Of a stretch of 64,000 nucleotides of DNA, positions 1-11,313 are shown piece after piece. The stretch spans positions 8,752,501 to 8,816,500 of the forward strand of contig OZ059900.1 in the NCBI GenBank assembly GCA_964057225.1, in the 5' to 3' direction. The DNA comes from Auanema rhodensis (lineage: Eukaryota; Nematoda; Chromadorea; Rhabditida; Rhabditidae). A program made the translations under genes and the position numbers. The notes beneath the pieces are model-generated. The model was not told the origin of the DNA and searched no databases. It worked only from the letters and a program-made list of their open reading frames with translations. The stretch's first letter is position 1. The number at the start of each line of letters is the position of its first letter.

Positions 1-348
1 TATATATGTAAAAATAGTCAAAGTTTATGAATCCTGAATTTCAAATCCATATCTCAAAGGGTCTGATCAAAACATACAGTTTTCACATGTTTTGTACCCA
101 AAATCGTTGAATATATGGCGTTTTGAGCATAAAAAGGCCCATATTTCAATCAGTTTTGATATTCGTGCAAAATACACCTATATGAACATTCTATGACAGT
201 ATTTCATACATTTAGTCGTTTTAGAAGAAAAAAATATGCTTAAGATCAAAAGTTTGACTGATTTTGCCAAAATGCTCTTCAATCCCCAAAAAACCAATAA
301 TTCTTGATATTTTCGGTCCTTTTTGACCAAAGTGGTTAAAATTGAACA
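1..348 (+). repeat. Reference monomer of the satellite (phase chosen arbitrarily)
   Basis: This first unit serves as reference. It is about 30% G+C. Landmarks: A-tract at 10-14; TGATCA at 64-69; a core of very low variability at about 66-170; GGCCC at 136-140; a variable block at 175-200 (TATATGAAC/TCAAC/TTAAC, then CTATGAC/CTTTGAC/CAATGACGG/TTTTGAC, then ATTTC/ATTCC); a 7-A tract at 228-234; CTTAAG at 239-244; variable TTTGCC/TTAGCC and GCCC/GTCC/GCCTTT sites at about 262-280; A or T before the CCCC run at about 283; A6 at 288-293; and a variable 320-370 segment spanning the junction. At the junction, GAACA/GGACA/GTACA precedes the next TATATATGTA, and GTCAAAG/GTCGAAG follows. CpG is sparse, about five sites per copy. 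The circular phase has no biological meaning. Confidence 0.95.
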
Positions 349-357
349 TATATATGT
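346..357. other. 12-bp perfect palindrome ACATATATATGT at the monomer junction
   Basis: ACATATATATGT equals its own reverse complement and recurs once per monomer in the majority of copies. It is broken in particular subtypes: AAATATG in N, TATCTGTG in D-type, TATACATG in a few. It could nucleate a small cruciform or be a binding site. No function is shown by the sequence. Confidence 0.8.
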
Positions 358-3300
358 AAAAATAGTCAAAGTTTATGAATCCTGAATTTCAAATCCATAT
401 CTCAAAGGGTCTGATCAAAACATACAGTTTTCACATGTTTTGTACCCAAAATCGTTGAATATATGGCGTTTTGAGCATAAAAAGGCCCATATTTCAATCA
501 GTTTTGATATTCGTGCAAAATACACCTATATGAACATTCTATGACAGTATTTCATACATTTAGTCGTTTTAGAAGAAAAAAATATGCTTAAGATCAAAAG
601 TTTGACTGATTTTGCCAAAATGCCCTTCAAACCCCAAAAAACCAATAATTCTTGATATTTTCGGTCCTTTTTGACCAAAGTGGTTAAAATTGGACATAAA
701 TATGTAAAATTAGTCAAAGTTTATGAATCCTGAATTTCAAATCCATATCTCAAAGGGTCTGATCAAAACATACAGTTTTCACATGTTTTGTACCCAAAAT
801 CGTTGAATATATGGCGTTTTGAGCATAAAAAGGCCCATATTTCAATCAGTTTCGATATTCGTGCAAAATACACCTATATCAACATTCTATGACAGTGATG
901 CATACATTTAGTCGTTTTAGAAGAAAAAAATATGCTTAAGATCAAAAGTTTGACTGATTTTGCCAAAATGCCCTTCAATCCCCAAAAAACCAATAATTCT
1001 TGATATTTTCGGTCCTTTTTGACCAAAGTGGTTAAAATTGAACATATATATGTAAAAATAGTCAAAGTTTATGAATCCTGAATTTCAAATCCATATCTCA
1101 AAGGGTCTGATCAAAACATACAGTTTTCACATGTTTTGTACCCAAACTCGTTGAATATATGGCGTTTTGAGCATAAAAAGGCCCATATTTCAATCAGTTT
1201 TGATATTCGTGCAAAATACACCTATATGAACATTCTATGACAGTATTTCATACATTTAGTCGTTTTAGAAGAGAAAAATATGCTTAAGATCAAAAGTTTG
1301 ACTGATTTTGCCAAAATGCCCTTCAATCCCCAAAAAACCAATAATTCTTGATATTTTCGGTCCTTTTTGACCAAAGTGGTTAAAATTGGACATATATATG
1401 TAAAAATAGTCAAAGTTTATGAATCCTGAATTTCAAATCCATATCTCAAAGGGTCTGATCAAAACATACAGTTTTCACATGTTTTGTACCCAAACTCGTT
1501 GAATATATGGCGTTTTGAGCATAAAAAGGCCCATATTTCAATCAGTTTTGATATTCGTGCAAAACAGACCTATATGAACATTCTATGACAGTATTCCATA
1601 CATTTAGTCGTTTTAGAAGAAAAAAATATGCTTAAGATCAAAAGTTTGACTGATTTAGCCAAAATGTCCTTCAAACCCCAAAAAACCTATAATTCTTGAT
1701 ATTTTCGGTCCTTTTTCACCAAAGTGGTTAAAATTGAACATATATATGTAAAAATAGTCAAAGTTTATGAATCCTGAATTTCAAATCCATATCTCAAAGG
1801 GTCTGATCAAAACATACAGTTTTCACATGTTTTGTACCCAAAATCGTTGAATATATGGCGTTTTGAGCATAAAAAGGCCCATATTTCAATCAGTTTTGAT
1901 ATTCATGCAAAATACACCTATATGGACATTCTATGACAGTATTTCATACATTTAGTCGTTTTAGAAGAGAAAAATATGCTTAAGATCAAAAGTTTGACTG
2001 ATTTTGCCAAAATGCCCTTCAATCCCCAAAAAACCAATAATTCTTGATATTTTCGGTCCTTTGTGACCAAAGTGGTTAAAATTGGACATATATATGTAAA
2101 AATAGTCAAAGTTTATGAATCCTGAATTTCAAATCCATATCTCAAAGGGTCTGATCAAAACATACAGTTTTCACATGTTTTGTACCCAAAATCGTTGAAT
2201 ATATGGCGTTTTGAGCATAAAAAGGCCCATATTTCAATCAGTTTTGATATTCGTGCAAAATACACCTATATGAACATTCTATGACAGTATTTCATACATT
2301 TAGTCGTTTTAGAAGAGAAAAATATGCTTAAGATCAAAAGTTTGACTGATTTTGCCAAAATGCCCTTCAAACCCCAAAAAACCAATAATTCTTGATATTT
2401 TCGGTCCTTTTTGACCAAAGTGGTTAAAATTGAACATATATATGTGAAAATAGTCAAAGTTTATGAATCCTGAATTTCAAATCCATATCTCAAAGGGTCT
2501 GATCAAAACATACAGTTTTCACATGTTTTGTACCCAAAATCGTTGAATATATGGCGTTTTGAGCATAAAAAGGCCCATATTTCAATCAGTTTTGATATTC
2601 GTGCAAAATACACCTATATCAACATTCTATGACAGTATTCCATACATTTAGTCGTTTTAGAAGAAAAAAATATGCTTAAGATCAAAAGTTTGACTGATTT
2701 AGCCAAAATGCCCTTCAAACCCCAAAAAACCAATAATTCTTGATATTTTCGGTCCTTTTTGACCAAAGTGGTTAAAATTGAACATATATATGTAAAAATA
2801 GTCAAAGTTTATGAATCCTGAATTTCAAATCCATATCTCAAAGGGTCTGATCAAAACATACAGTTTTCACATGTTTTGTACCCAAAATCGTTGAATATAT
2901 GGCGTTTTGAGCATAAAAAGGCCCATATTTCAATCAGTTTTGATATTCGTGCAAAATACACCTATATGAACATTCTTTGACAGTATTCCATACATTTAGT
3001 CGTTTTAGAAGAAAAAAATATGCTTAAGATCAAAAGTTTGACTGATTTTGCCAAAATGCCCTTCAATCCCCAAAAAACCAATAATTCTTGATATTTTCGG
3101 TCCTTTTTGACCAAAGTGGTTAAAATTGGACATATATATGTAAAAATAGTCAAAGTTTATGAATCCTGAATTTCAAATCCATATCTCAAAGGGTCTGATC
3201 AAAACATACAGTTTTCACATGTTTTGTACCCAAAATCGTTGAATATATGGCGTTTTGAGCATAAAAAGGCCCATATTTCAATCAGTTTTGATATTCGTGC

Positions 3301-6093
3301 AAAATACACCTATATGAACATTCTTTGACAGTATTCCATACATTTAGTCGTTTTAGAAGAAAAAAATATGCTTAAGATCAAAAGTTTGACTGATTTTGCC
3401 AAAATGCCCTTCAATCCCCAAAAAACCAATAATTCTTGATATTTTCGGTCCTTTTTGACCAAAGTGGTTAAAATTGAACATATATATGTGAAAATAGTCA
3501 AAGTTTATGAATCCTGAATTTCAAATTCATATCTCAAAGGGTCTGATCAAAACATACAGTTTTCACATGTTTTGTACCCAAAATCGTTGAATATATGGCG
3601 TTTTGAGCATAAAAAGGCCCATAATTCAATCAGTTTTGATATTCGTGCAAAATACACCTATATGAACATTCTATGACAGTATTCCATACATTTAGTCGTT
3701 TTAGAAGAAAAAAATATGCTTAAGATCAAAAGTTTGACTGATTTTGCCAAAATGCCCTTCAATCCCCAAAAAACCAATAATTCTTGATATTTTCGGTCCT
3801 TTTCGACCAAAGTGGTTAAAATTGGACATATATATGTAAAAATAGTCAAAGTTTATGAATCCTGAATTTCAAATCCATATCTCAAAGGGTCTGATCAAAA
3901 CATACAGTTTTCACATGTTTTGTACCCAAAATCGTTGAATATATGGCGTTTTGAGCATAAAAAGGCCCATATTTCAATCAGTTTTGATATTCGTGCAAAA
4001 CAGACCTATATGAACATTCTATGACAGTATTTCATACATTTAGTCGTTTTAGAAGAAAAAAATATGCTTAAGATCAAAAGTTTGACTGATTTAGCCAAAA
4101 TGTCCTTCAAACCCCAAAAAACCTATAATTCTTGATATTTTCGGTCCTTTTTGACCAAAGTGGTTAAAATTGAACATATATATGTGAAAATAGTCAAAGT
4201 TTATGAATCCTGAATTTCAAATTCATATCTCAAAGGGTCTGATCAAAACATACAGTTTTCACATGTTTTGTACCCAAAATCGTTGAATATATGGCGTTTT
4301 GAGCATAAAAAGGCCCATATTTCAATCAGTTTTGATATTCGTGCAAAATACACCTATATCAACATTCTATGACAGTATTCCATACATTTAGTCGTTTTAG
4401 AAGAAAAAAATATGCTTAAGATCAAAAGTTTGACTGATTTAGCCAAAATGCCCTTCAAACCCCAAAAAACCAATAATTCTTGATATTTTCGGTCCTTTTT
4501 GACCAAAGTGGTTAAAATTGAACATATATATGTAAAAATAGTCAAAGTTTATAAATCCTGAATTTCAAATCCATATCTCAAAGGGTCTGATCAAAACATA
4601 CAGTTTTCACATGTTTTGTACCCAAAATCGTTGAATATATGGCGTTTTGAGCATAAAAAGGCCCATATTTCAATCAGTTTTGATATTCGTGCAAAATACA
4701 CCTATATCAACATTCTATGACAGTATTCCATACATTTAGTCGTTTTAGAAGAAAAAAATATGCTTAAGATCAAAAGTTTGACTGATTTTGCCAAAATGCC
4801 CTTCAAACCTCAAAAAACCAATAATTCTTGATATTTTCGGTCCTTTTTGACCAAAGTGGTTAAAATTGAACATATATATGTGAAAATAGTCAAAGTTTAT
4901 GAATCCTGAATTTCAAATCCATATCTCAAAAGGTCTGATCAAAACATACAGTTTTCACATGTTTTGTACCCAAAATCGTTGAATATATGGCGTTTTGAGC
5001 ATAAAAAGGCCCATATTTCAATCAGTTTTGATATTCGTGCAAAATACACTTATATCAACATTCTATGACAGTATTCCATACATTTAGTCGTTTTAGAAGA
5101 AAAAAATATGCTTAAGATCAAAAGTTTGACTGATTTAGCCAAAATGCCCTTCAAACCCCAAAAAACCAATAATTCTTGATATTTTCGGTCCTTTTTGACC
5201 GAAGTGGTTAGAATTGGACATATATATGTAGAAATAGTCGAAGTTTATGAATCCTGAATTTCAAATGCATATCTCAAAGGGTCTGATCAAAACATACAGT
5301 TTTCACATGTTTTGTACCCAAAATCGTTGAATATATGGCGTTTTGAGCATAAAAAGGCCCATATTTCAATCAGTTTTGATATTCGTGCAAAATACACCTA
5401 TATGAACATTCTTTGACAGTATTTCATACATTTAGTCGTTTTAGAAGAAAAAAATATGCTTAAGATCAAAAGTTTGACTGATTTTGCCAAAATGCCCTTC
5501 AAACCCCAAAAAACCAATAATTCTTGATATTTTCGGTCCTTTTTCACCAAAGAGGTTGAAATTGGACATATATATGTGAAAATAGTCGAAGTTTATGAAT
5601 CCTGAATTTCAAATCCATATCTCAAAGGGTCTGATCAAAACATACAGTTTTCACATGTTTTGTACCCAAAATCGTTGAATATATGGCGTTTTGAGCATAA
5701 AAAGGCCCATATTTCAATCAGTTTTGATATTCGTGCAAAATACACCTATATGAACATTCTATGACAGTATTTCATACATTTAGTCGTTTTAGAAGAAAAA
5801 AATATGCTTAAGATCAAAAGTTTGACTGATTTTGCCAAAATGCCCTTCAATCCCCAAAAAACCAATAATTCTTGATATTTTCGGTCCTTTTTGACCAAAG
5901 TGGTTAAAATTGAACATATATATGTAAAAATAGTCAAAGTTTATGAATCCTGAATTTCAAATCCATATCTCAAAGGGTCTGATCAAAACATACAGTTTTA
6001 ACATGTTTTATACCCAAACTCGTTGAATATATGGCGTTTTGAGCATAAAAAGGCCCATATTTCAATCAGTTTTGATATTCGTGCAAAATACAC

Positions 6094-7833
6094 CTATATT
6101 AACATTCTATGACAGTATTTCATACATTTAGTCGTTTTAGAAGAGAAAAATATGCTTAAGATCAAAAGTTTGACTGATTTTGCCAAAATGCCCTTCAATC
6201 CCCAAAAAACCAATAATTCTTGATATTTTCGGTCCTTTTTGACCAAAGTGGTTAAAATTGGACATATATATGTAAAAATAGTCAAAGTTTATGAATCCTG
6301 AATTTCAAATCCATATCTCAAAGGGTCTGATCAAAACATACAGTTTTCACATGTTTTGTACCCAAAATCGTTGAATATATGGCGTTTTGAGCATAAAAAG
6401 GCCCATATTTCAATCAGTTTTGATATTCGTGCAAAATACACCTATATCAACATTCTATGACAGTATTCCATACATTTAGTCGTTTTAGAAGAAAAAAATA
6501 TGCTTAAGATCAAAAGTTTGACTGATTTAGCCAAAATGCCCTTCAAACCCCAAAAAACCAATAATTCTTGATATTTTCGGTCTTTTTTGACCAAAGTGGT
6601 TAAAATTGAACATATATATGTAAAAATAGTCAAAGTTTATGAATCCTGAATTTCAAATCCATATCTCAAAGGGTCTGATCAAAACATACAGTTTTCACAT
6701 GTTTTGTACCCAAAATCGTTGAATATATGGCGTTTTGAGCATAAAAAGGCCCATATTTCAATCAGTTTTGATATTCGTGCAAAATACACCTATATGAACA
6801 TTCTATGACAGTATTTCATATATTTAGTCGTTTTAGAAGAAAAAAATATGCTTAAGATCAAAAGTTTGACTGATTTAGCCAAAATGCCCTTCAAACCCCA
6901 AAAAACCAATAATTCTTGATATTTTTGGTCCTTTTTGACCAAAGTGGTTAAAATTGAACATATATATGTAAAAATAGTCAAAGTTTATGAATCCTGAATT
7001 TCAAACCCATATCTCAAAGGGTCTGATCAAAACATACAGTTTTCACATGTTTTGTACCCAAAATCGTTGAATATATGGCGTTTTGAGCATAAAAAGGCCC
7101 ATATTTCAATCAGTTTTGATATTCGTGCAAAATACACCTATATTAACATTCTATGACAGTATTTCATACATTTAGTCGTTTTAGAAGAGAAAAATATGCT
7201 TAAGATCAAAAGTTTGACTGATTTTGCCAAAATGCCCTTCAATCCCCAAAAAACCAATAATTCTTGATATTTTCGGTCCTTTTTGACCAAAGTGGTTAAA
7301 ATTGGACATATATATGTAAAAATAGTCAAAGTTTATGAATCCTGAATTTCAAATCCATATCTCAAAGGGTCTGATCAAAACATACAGTTTTCACATGTTT
7401 TGTACCCAAAATCGTTGAATATATGGCGTTTTGAGCATAAAAAGGCCCATATTTCAATCAGTTTTGATATTCGTGCAAAATACACCTATATCAACATTCT
7501 ATGACAGTATTCCATACATTTAGTCGTTTTAGAAGAAAAAAATATGCTTAAGATCAAAAGTTTGACTGATTTAGCCAAAATGCCCTTCAAACCCCAAAAA
7601 ACCAATAATTCTTGATATTTTCGGTCCTTTTTGACCAAAGTGGTTAAAATTGAACATATATATGTAAAAATAGTCAAAGTTTATGAATCCTGAATTTCAA
7701 ATCCATATATCAAAGGGTCTGATCAAAACATACAGTTTTCACATGTTTTGTACCCAAAATCGTTGAATATATGGCGTTTTGAGCATAAAAAGGCCCATAT
7801 TTCAATCAGTTTTGATATTCGTGCAAAATACAC
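6094..7833. repeat. 3-monomer higher-order repeat (1044 bp), about 1.7 copies
   Basis: The unit at 6094 carries TATTAACATT with GAAGAGAAA. It is followed by a TATCAAC/ATTCC/TTAGCC unit at 6442 and a CATATATTTAG unit at 6790. The first two types recur in order at 7138 and 7486, giving a 1044 bp period. The third member is not repeated: the unit at 7834 has CTTTGACAG instead. The same TATTAAC+GAGAAA type reappears only at 31848 and 34980, far downstream. Confidence 0.75.
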
Positions 7834-8529
7834 CTATATGAACATTCTTTGACAGTATTTCATACATTTAGTCGTTTTAGAAGAAAAAAATATGCTTAAG
7901 ATCAAAAGTTTGACTGATTTTGCCAAAATGCCCTTCAAACCCCAAAAAACCAATAATTCTTGATATTTTCGGTCCTTTTTGACCAAAGTGGTTAAAATTG
8001 GACATATATATGTGAAAATAGTCGAAGTTTATGAATCCTGAATTTCAAATCCTTGCCTCAAAGGGTCTGATCAAAACATACAGTTTTCACATGTTTTGTA
8101 CCCAAAATCGTTGAATATATGGCGTTTTGAGCATAAAAAGGCCCATATTTCAATCAGTTTTGATATTCGTGCAAAATACACCTATACGAACATTCTATGA
8201 CAGTATTTCATACATTTAGTCGTTTTAGAAGAAAAAAATATGCTTAAGATCAAAAGTTTGACTGATTTTGCCAAAATGCCCTTCAATCCCCAAAAAACCA
8301 ATAATTCTTGATATTTTCGGTCCTTTTTGACCAAAGTGGTTAAAATTGAACATATATATGTAAAAATAGTCAAAGTTTATGAATCCTGAATTTCAAATCC
8401 ATATCTCAAAGGGTCTGATCAAAACATACAGTTTTCACATGTTTTGTACCCAAAATCGTTGAATATATGGCGTTTTGAGCATAAAAAGGCCCATATTTCA
8501 ATCAGTTTTGATATTCGTGCAAAATACAC
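7486..8529. repeat. 3-monomer segment duplicated at 10270-11313 (offset 2784 bp)
   Basis: Three successive units share rare variants with the units at 10270, 10618 and 10966. These are ATATATCAAAG (about 7708 and 10492), CCTTGCCTCAAAG (8051 and 10835) and CCTATACGAAC (about 8183 and 10967). All three are exactly eight monomers (2784 bp) apart. CCTTGCC and TATACGAAC are seen nowhere else in the window, so shared descent by duplication is well supported. The next units (8530 and 11314) differ, so the matching tract ends there. Confidence 0.85.
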
Positions 8530-10269
8530 CTATATGAACATTCTTTCACAGTATTTCATACATTTAGTCGTTTTAGAAGAAAAAAATATGCTTAAGATCA
8601 AAAGTTTGACTGATTTTGCCAAAATGCCCTTCAAACCCCAAAAAACCAATAATTCTTGATATTTTCGGTCCTTTTTGACCAAAGTGGTTAAAATTGGACA
8701 TATATATGTGAAAATAGTCGAAGTTTATGAATCCTGAATTTTAAATCCATATCTCAAAGGGTCTGATCAAAACATACAGTTTTCACATGTTTTGTACCCA
8801 AAATCGTTGAATATATGGCGTTTTGAGCATAAAAAGGCCCATATTTCAATCAGTTTTGATATTCGTGCAAAATACACCTATATGAACATTCTATGACAGT
8901 ATTTCATACATTTAGTCGTTTTAGAAGAAAAAAATATGCTTAAGATCCAAAGGTTGACTGATTTTGCCAAAATGCCCTTCAATCCCCAAAAAACCAACAA
9001 TTCTTGATATTTTCGGTCCTTTTTGACCAAAGTGGTTAAAATTGGACATATATATGTAAAAATAGTCAAAGTTTATGAATCCTGAATTTGAAATCCATAT
9101 CTCAAAGGGTCTGATCAAAACATACAGTTTTCACATGTTTTGTACCCAAAATCGTTGAATATATGGCGTTTTGAGCATAAAAAGGCCCATATTTCAATCA
9201 GTTTTGATATTCGTGCAAAATACACCTATATGAACATTCTATGACAGTATTTCATACATTTAGTCGTTTTAGAAGAAAAAAATATGCTTAAGATCAAAAG
9301 TTTGACTGATTTAGCCAAAATGTCCTTCAAACCCCAAAAAACCAATAATTCTTGATATTTTCGGTCCTTTTTGACCAAAGTGGTTAAAATTGAACATATA
9401 TATGTAAAAATAGTCAAAGTTTATGAATCCTGAATTTCAAATCCATATCTCAAAGGGTCTGATCAAAACATACAGTTTTCACATGTTTTGTACCCAAAAT
9501 CGTTGAATATATGGCGTTTTGAGCATAAAAAGGCCCATATTTCAATCAGTTTTGATATTCGTGCAAAATACACCTATATGAACATTTTTTGACAGTATTT
9601 CATACATTTAGTCGTTTTAGAAGAAAAAAATATGCTTAAGATCAAAAGGTTGACTGATTTTGCCAAAATGCCCTTCAATCCCCAAAAAACCAATAATTCT
9701 TGATATTTTCGGTCCTTTTTGACCAAAGTGGTTAAAATTGGACATATATATGTAAAAATAGTCAAAGTTTATGAATCCTGAATTTCAAATCCATATCTCA
9801 AAGGGTCTGATCAAAACATACAGTTTTCACATGTTTTGTACCCAAAATCGTTGAATATATGGCGTTTTGAGCATAAAAAGGCCCATATTTCAATCAGTTT
9901 TGATATTCGTGCAAAATACACCTATATGAACATTCTATGACAGTATTTCATACATTTAGTCGTTTTAGAAGAAAAAAATATGCTTAAGATCAAAAGTTTG
10001 ACTGATTTTGCCAAAATGTCCTTCAAACCCCAAAAAACCAATAATTCTTGATATTTTCGGTCCTTTTTGACCAAAGTGGTTAAAATTGGACATATATATG
10101 TGAAAATAGTCAAAGTTTATGAATCCTGAATTTCAAATCCATATCTCAAAGGGTCTGATCAAAACATACAGTTTTCACATGTTTTGTACCCAAAATCGTT
10201 GAATATATGGCGTTTTGAGCATAAAAAGGCCCATATTTCAATCAGTTTTGATATTCGTGCAAAATACAC

Positions 10270-11313
10270 CTATATCAACATTCTATGACAGTATTCCATA
10301 CATTTAGTCGTTTTAGAAGAAAAAAATATGCTTAAGATCAAAAGTTTGACTGATTTAGCCAAAATGCCCTTCAAACCCCAAAAAACCAATAATTCTTGAT
10401 ATTTTCGGTCCTTTTTGACCAAAGTGGTTAAAATTGAACATATATATGTAAAAATAGTCAAAGTTTATGAATCCTGAATTTCAAATCCATATATCAAAGG
10501 GTCTGATCAAAACATACAGTTTTCACATGTTTTGTACCCAAAATCGTTGAATATATGGCGTTTTGAGCATAAAAAGGCCCATATTTCAATCAGTTTTGAT
10601 ATTCGTGCAAAATACACCTATATGAACATTCTTTGACAGTATTTCATACATTTAGTCGTTTTAGAAGAAAAAAATATGCTTAAGATCAAAAGTTTGACTG
10701 ATTTTGCCAAAATGCCCTTCAAACCCCAAAAAACCAATAATTCTTGATATTTTCGGTCCTTTTTGACCAAAGTGGTTAAAATTGGACATATATATGTGAA
10801 AATAGTCGAAGTTTATGAATCCTGAATTTCAAATCCTTGCCTCAAAGGGTCTGATCAAAACATACAGTTTTCACATGTTTTGTACCCAAAATCGTTGAAT
10901 ATATGGCGTTTTGAGCATAAAAAGGCCCATATTTCAATCAGTTTTGATATTCGTGCAAAATACACCTATACGAACATTCTATGACAGTATTTCATACATT
11001 TAGTCGTTTTAGAAGAAAAAAATATGCTTAAGATCAAAAGTTTGACTGATTTTGCCAAAATGCCCTTCAATCCCCAAAAAACCAATAATTCTTGATATTT
11101 TCGGTCCTTTTTGACCAAAGTGGTTAAAATTGAACATATATATGTAAAAATAGTCAAAGTTTATGAATCCTGAATTTCAAATCCATATCTCAAAGGGTCT
11201 GATCAAAACATACAGTTTTCACATGTTTTGTACCCAAAATCGTTGAATATATGGCGTTTTGAGCATAAAAAGGCCCATATTTCAATCAGTTTTGATATTC
11301 GTGCAAAATACAC
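10270..11313. repeat. Second copy of the 7486-8529 segment
   Basis: This is the partner of the 7486-8529 tract, with the same three rare variants in the same order. Upstream, the array holds GATCAAAAGG-type (9574) and TGTCC-type monomers (9226, 9922). Downstream it enters the CAATGACGG repeat. The copy is therefore embedded in a different local context from its partner. Confidence 0.85.

Larger units (their letters stand above)
1..6093. repeat. Domain I: monomers without a clear higher-order period
   Basis: About 17 monomers of mixed types. Markers such as GAAGAGAAA (for example 1271, 1968 and 2315), CTTTGACAG and ATTCC alternate without a stable multi-monomer period that I can follow. A rare linked pair of variants, AAAACAGACC plus AAACCTATAATTC, occurs in the units at 1570 and 4006, exactly seven monomers (2436 bp) apart. 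Their flanking units do not match well, which points to an isolated transfer or an eroded repeat. Variants CAAACTCG (about 1146, 1494 and 6018) are almost confined to this part. No gene or other element is seen. Confidence 0.7.

Noticed and set aside
161-178. CENP-B box-like sequence (ATTCGTGCAAAATACACC)
   Set aside because: The TTCG and the following A fit the left part of the mammalian NTTCGNNNNANNCGGGN box, but the essential CGGG is absent in every copy I examined.
228-234. Poly-A runs as retroelement tails or terminator-like signals
   Set aside because: The A7 and A6 runs occur at fixed positions in every monomer, without target-site duplications or adjacent element sequence. They are part of the satellite.
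1-348. Monomer as an ancient dimer of two ~174-bp halves
   Set aside because: Short similarities exist (GATCAAAA at 65 and 244; GTTGAATAT..TTTTGAGCATAAA against CTTGATAT..TTTTTGACCAAA), but their offsets range from about 179 to 200 bp and the rest does not align. It is possible but not demonstrated by eye.
178-369. Minus-strand 63-codon open frame repeated in more than 100 monomers (predicted start MTIFTYIC...)
   Set aside because: It is present only because the DNA repeats. The start codon is TTG (reverse of CAA at 367-369), not ATG. The common GTCGAAG variant turns it into TCG, so many monomers lack the frame. There is no consistent ribosome-binding or promoter context, and the predicted peptide has no domain I recognise.
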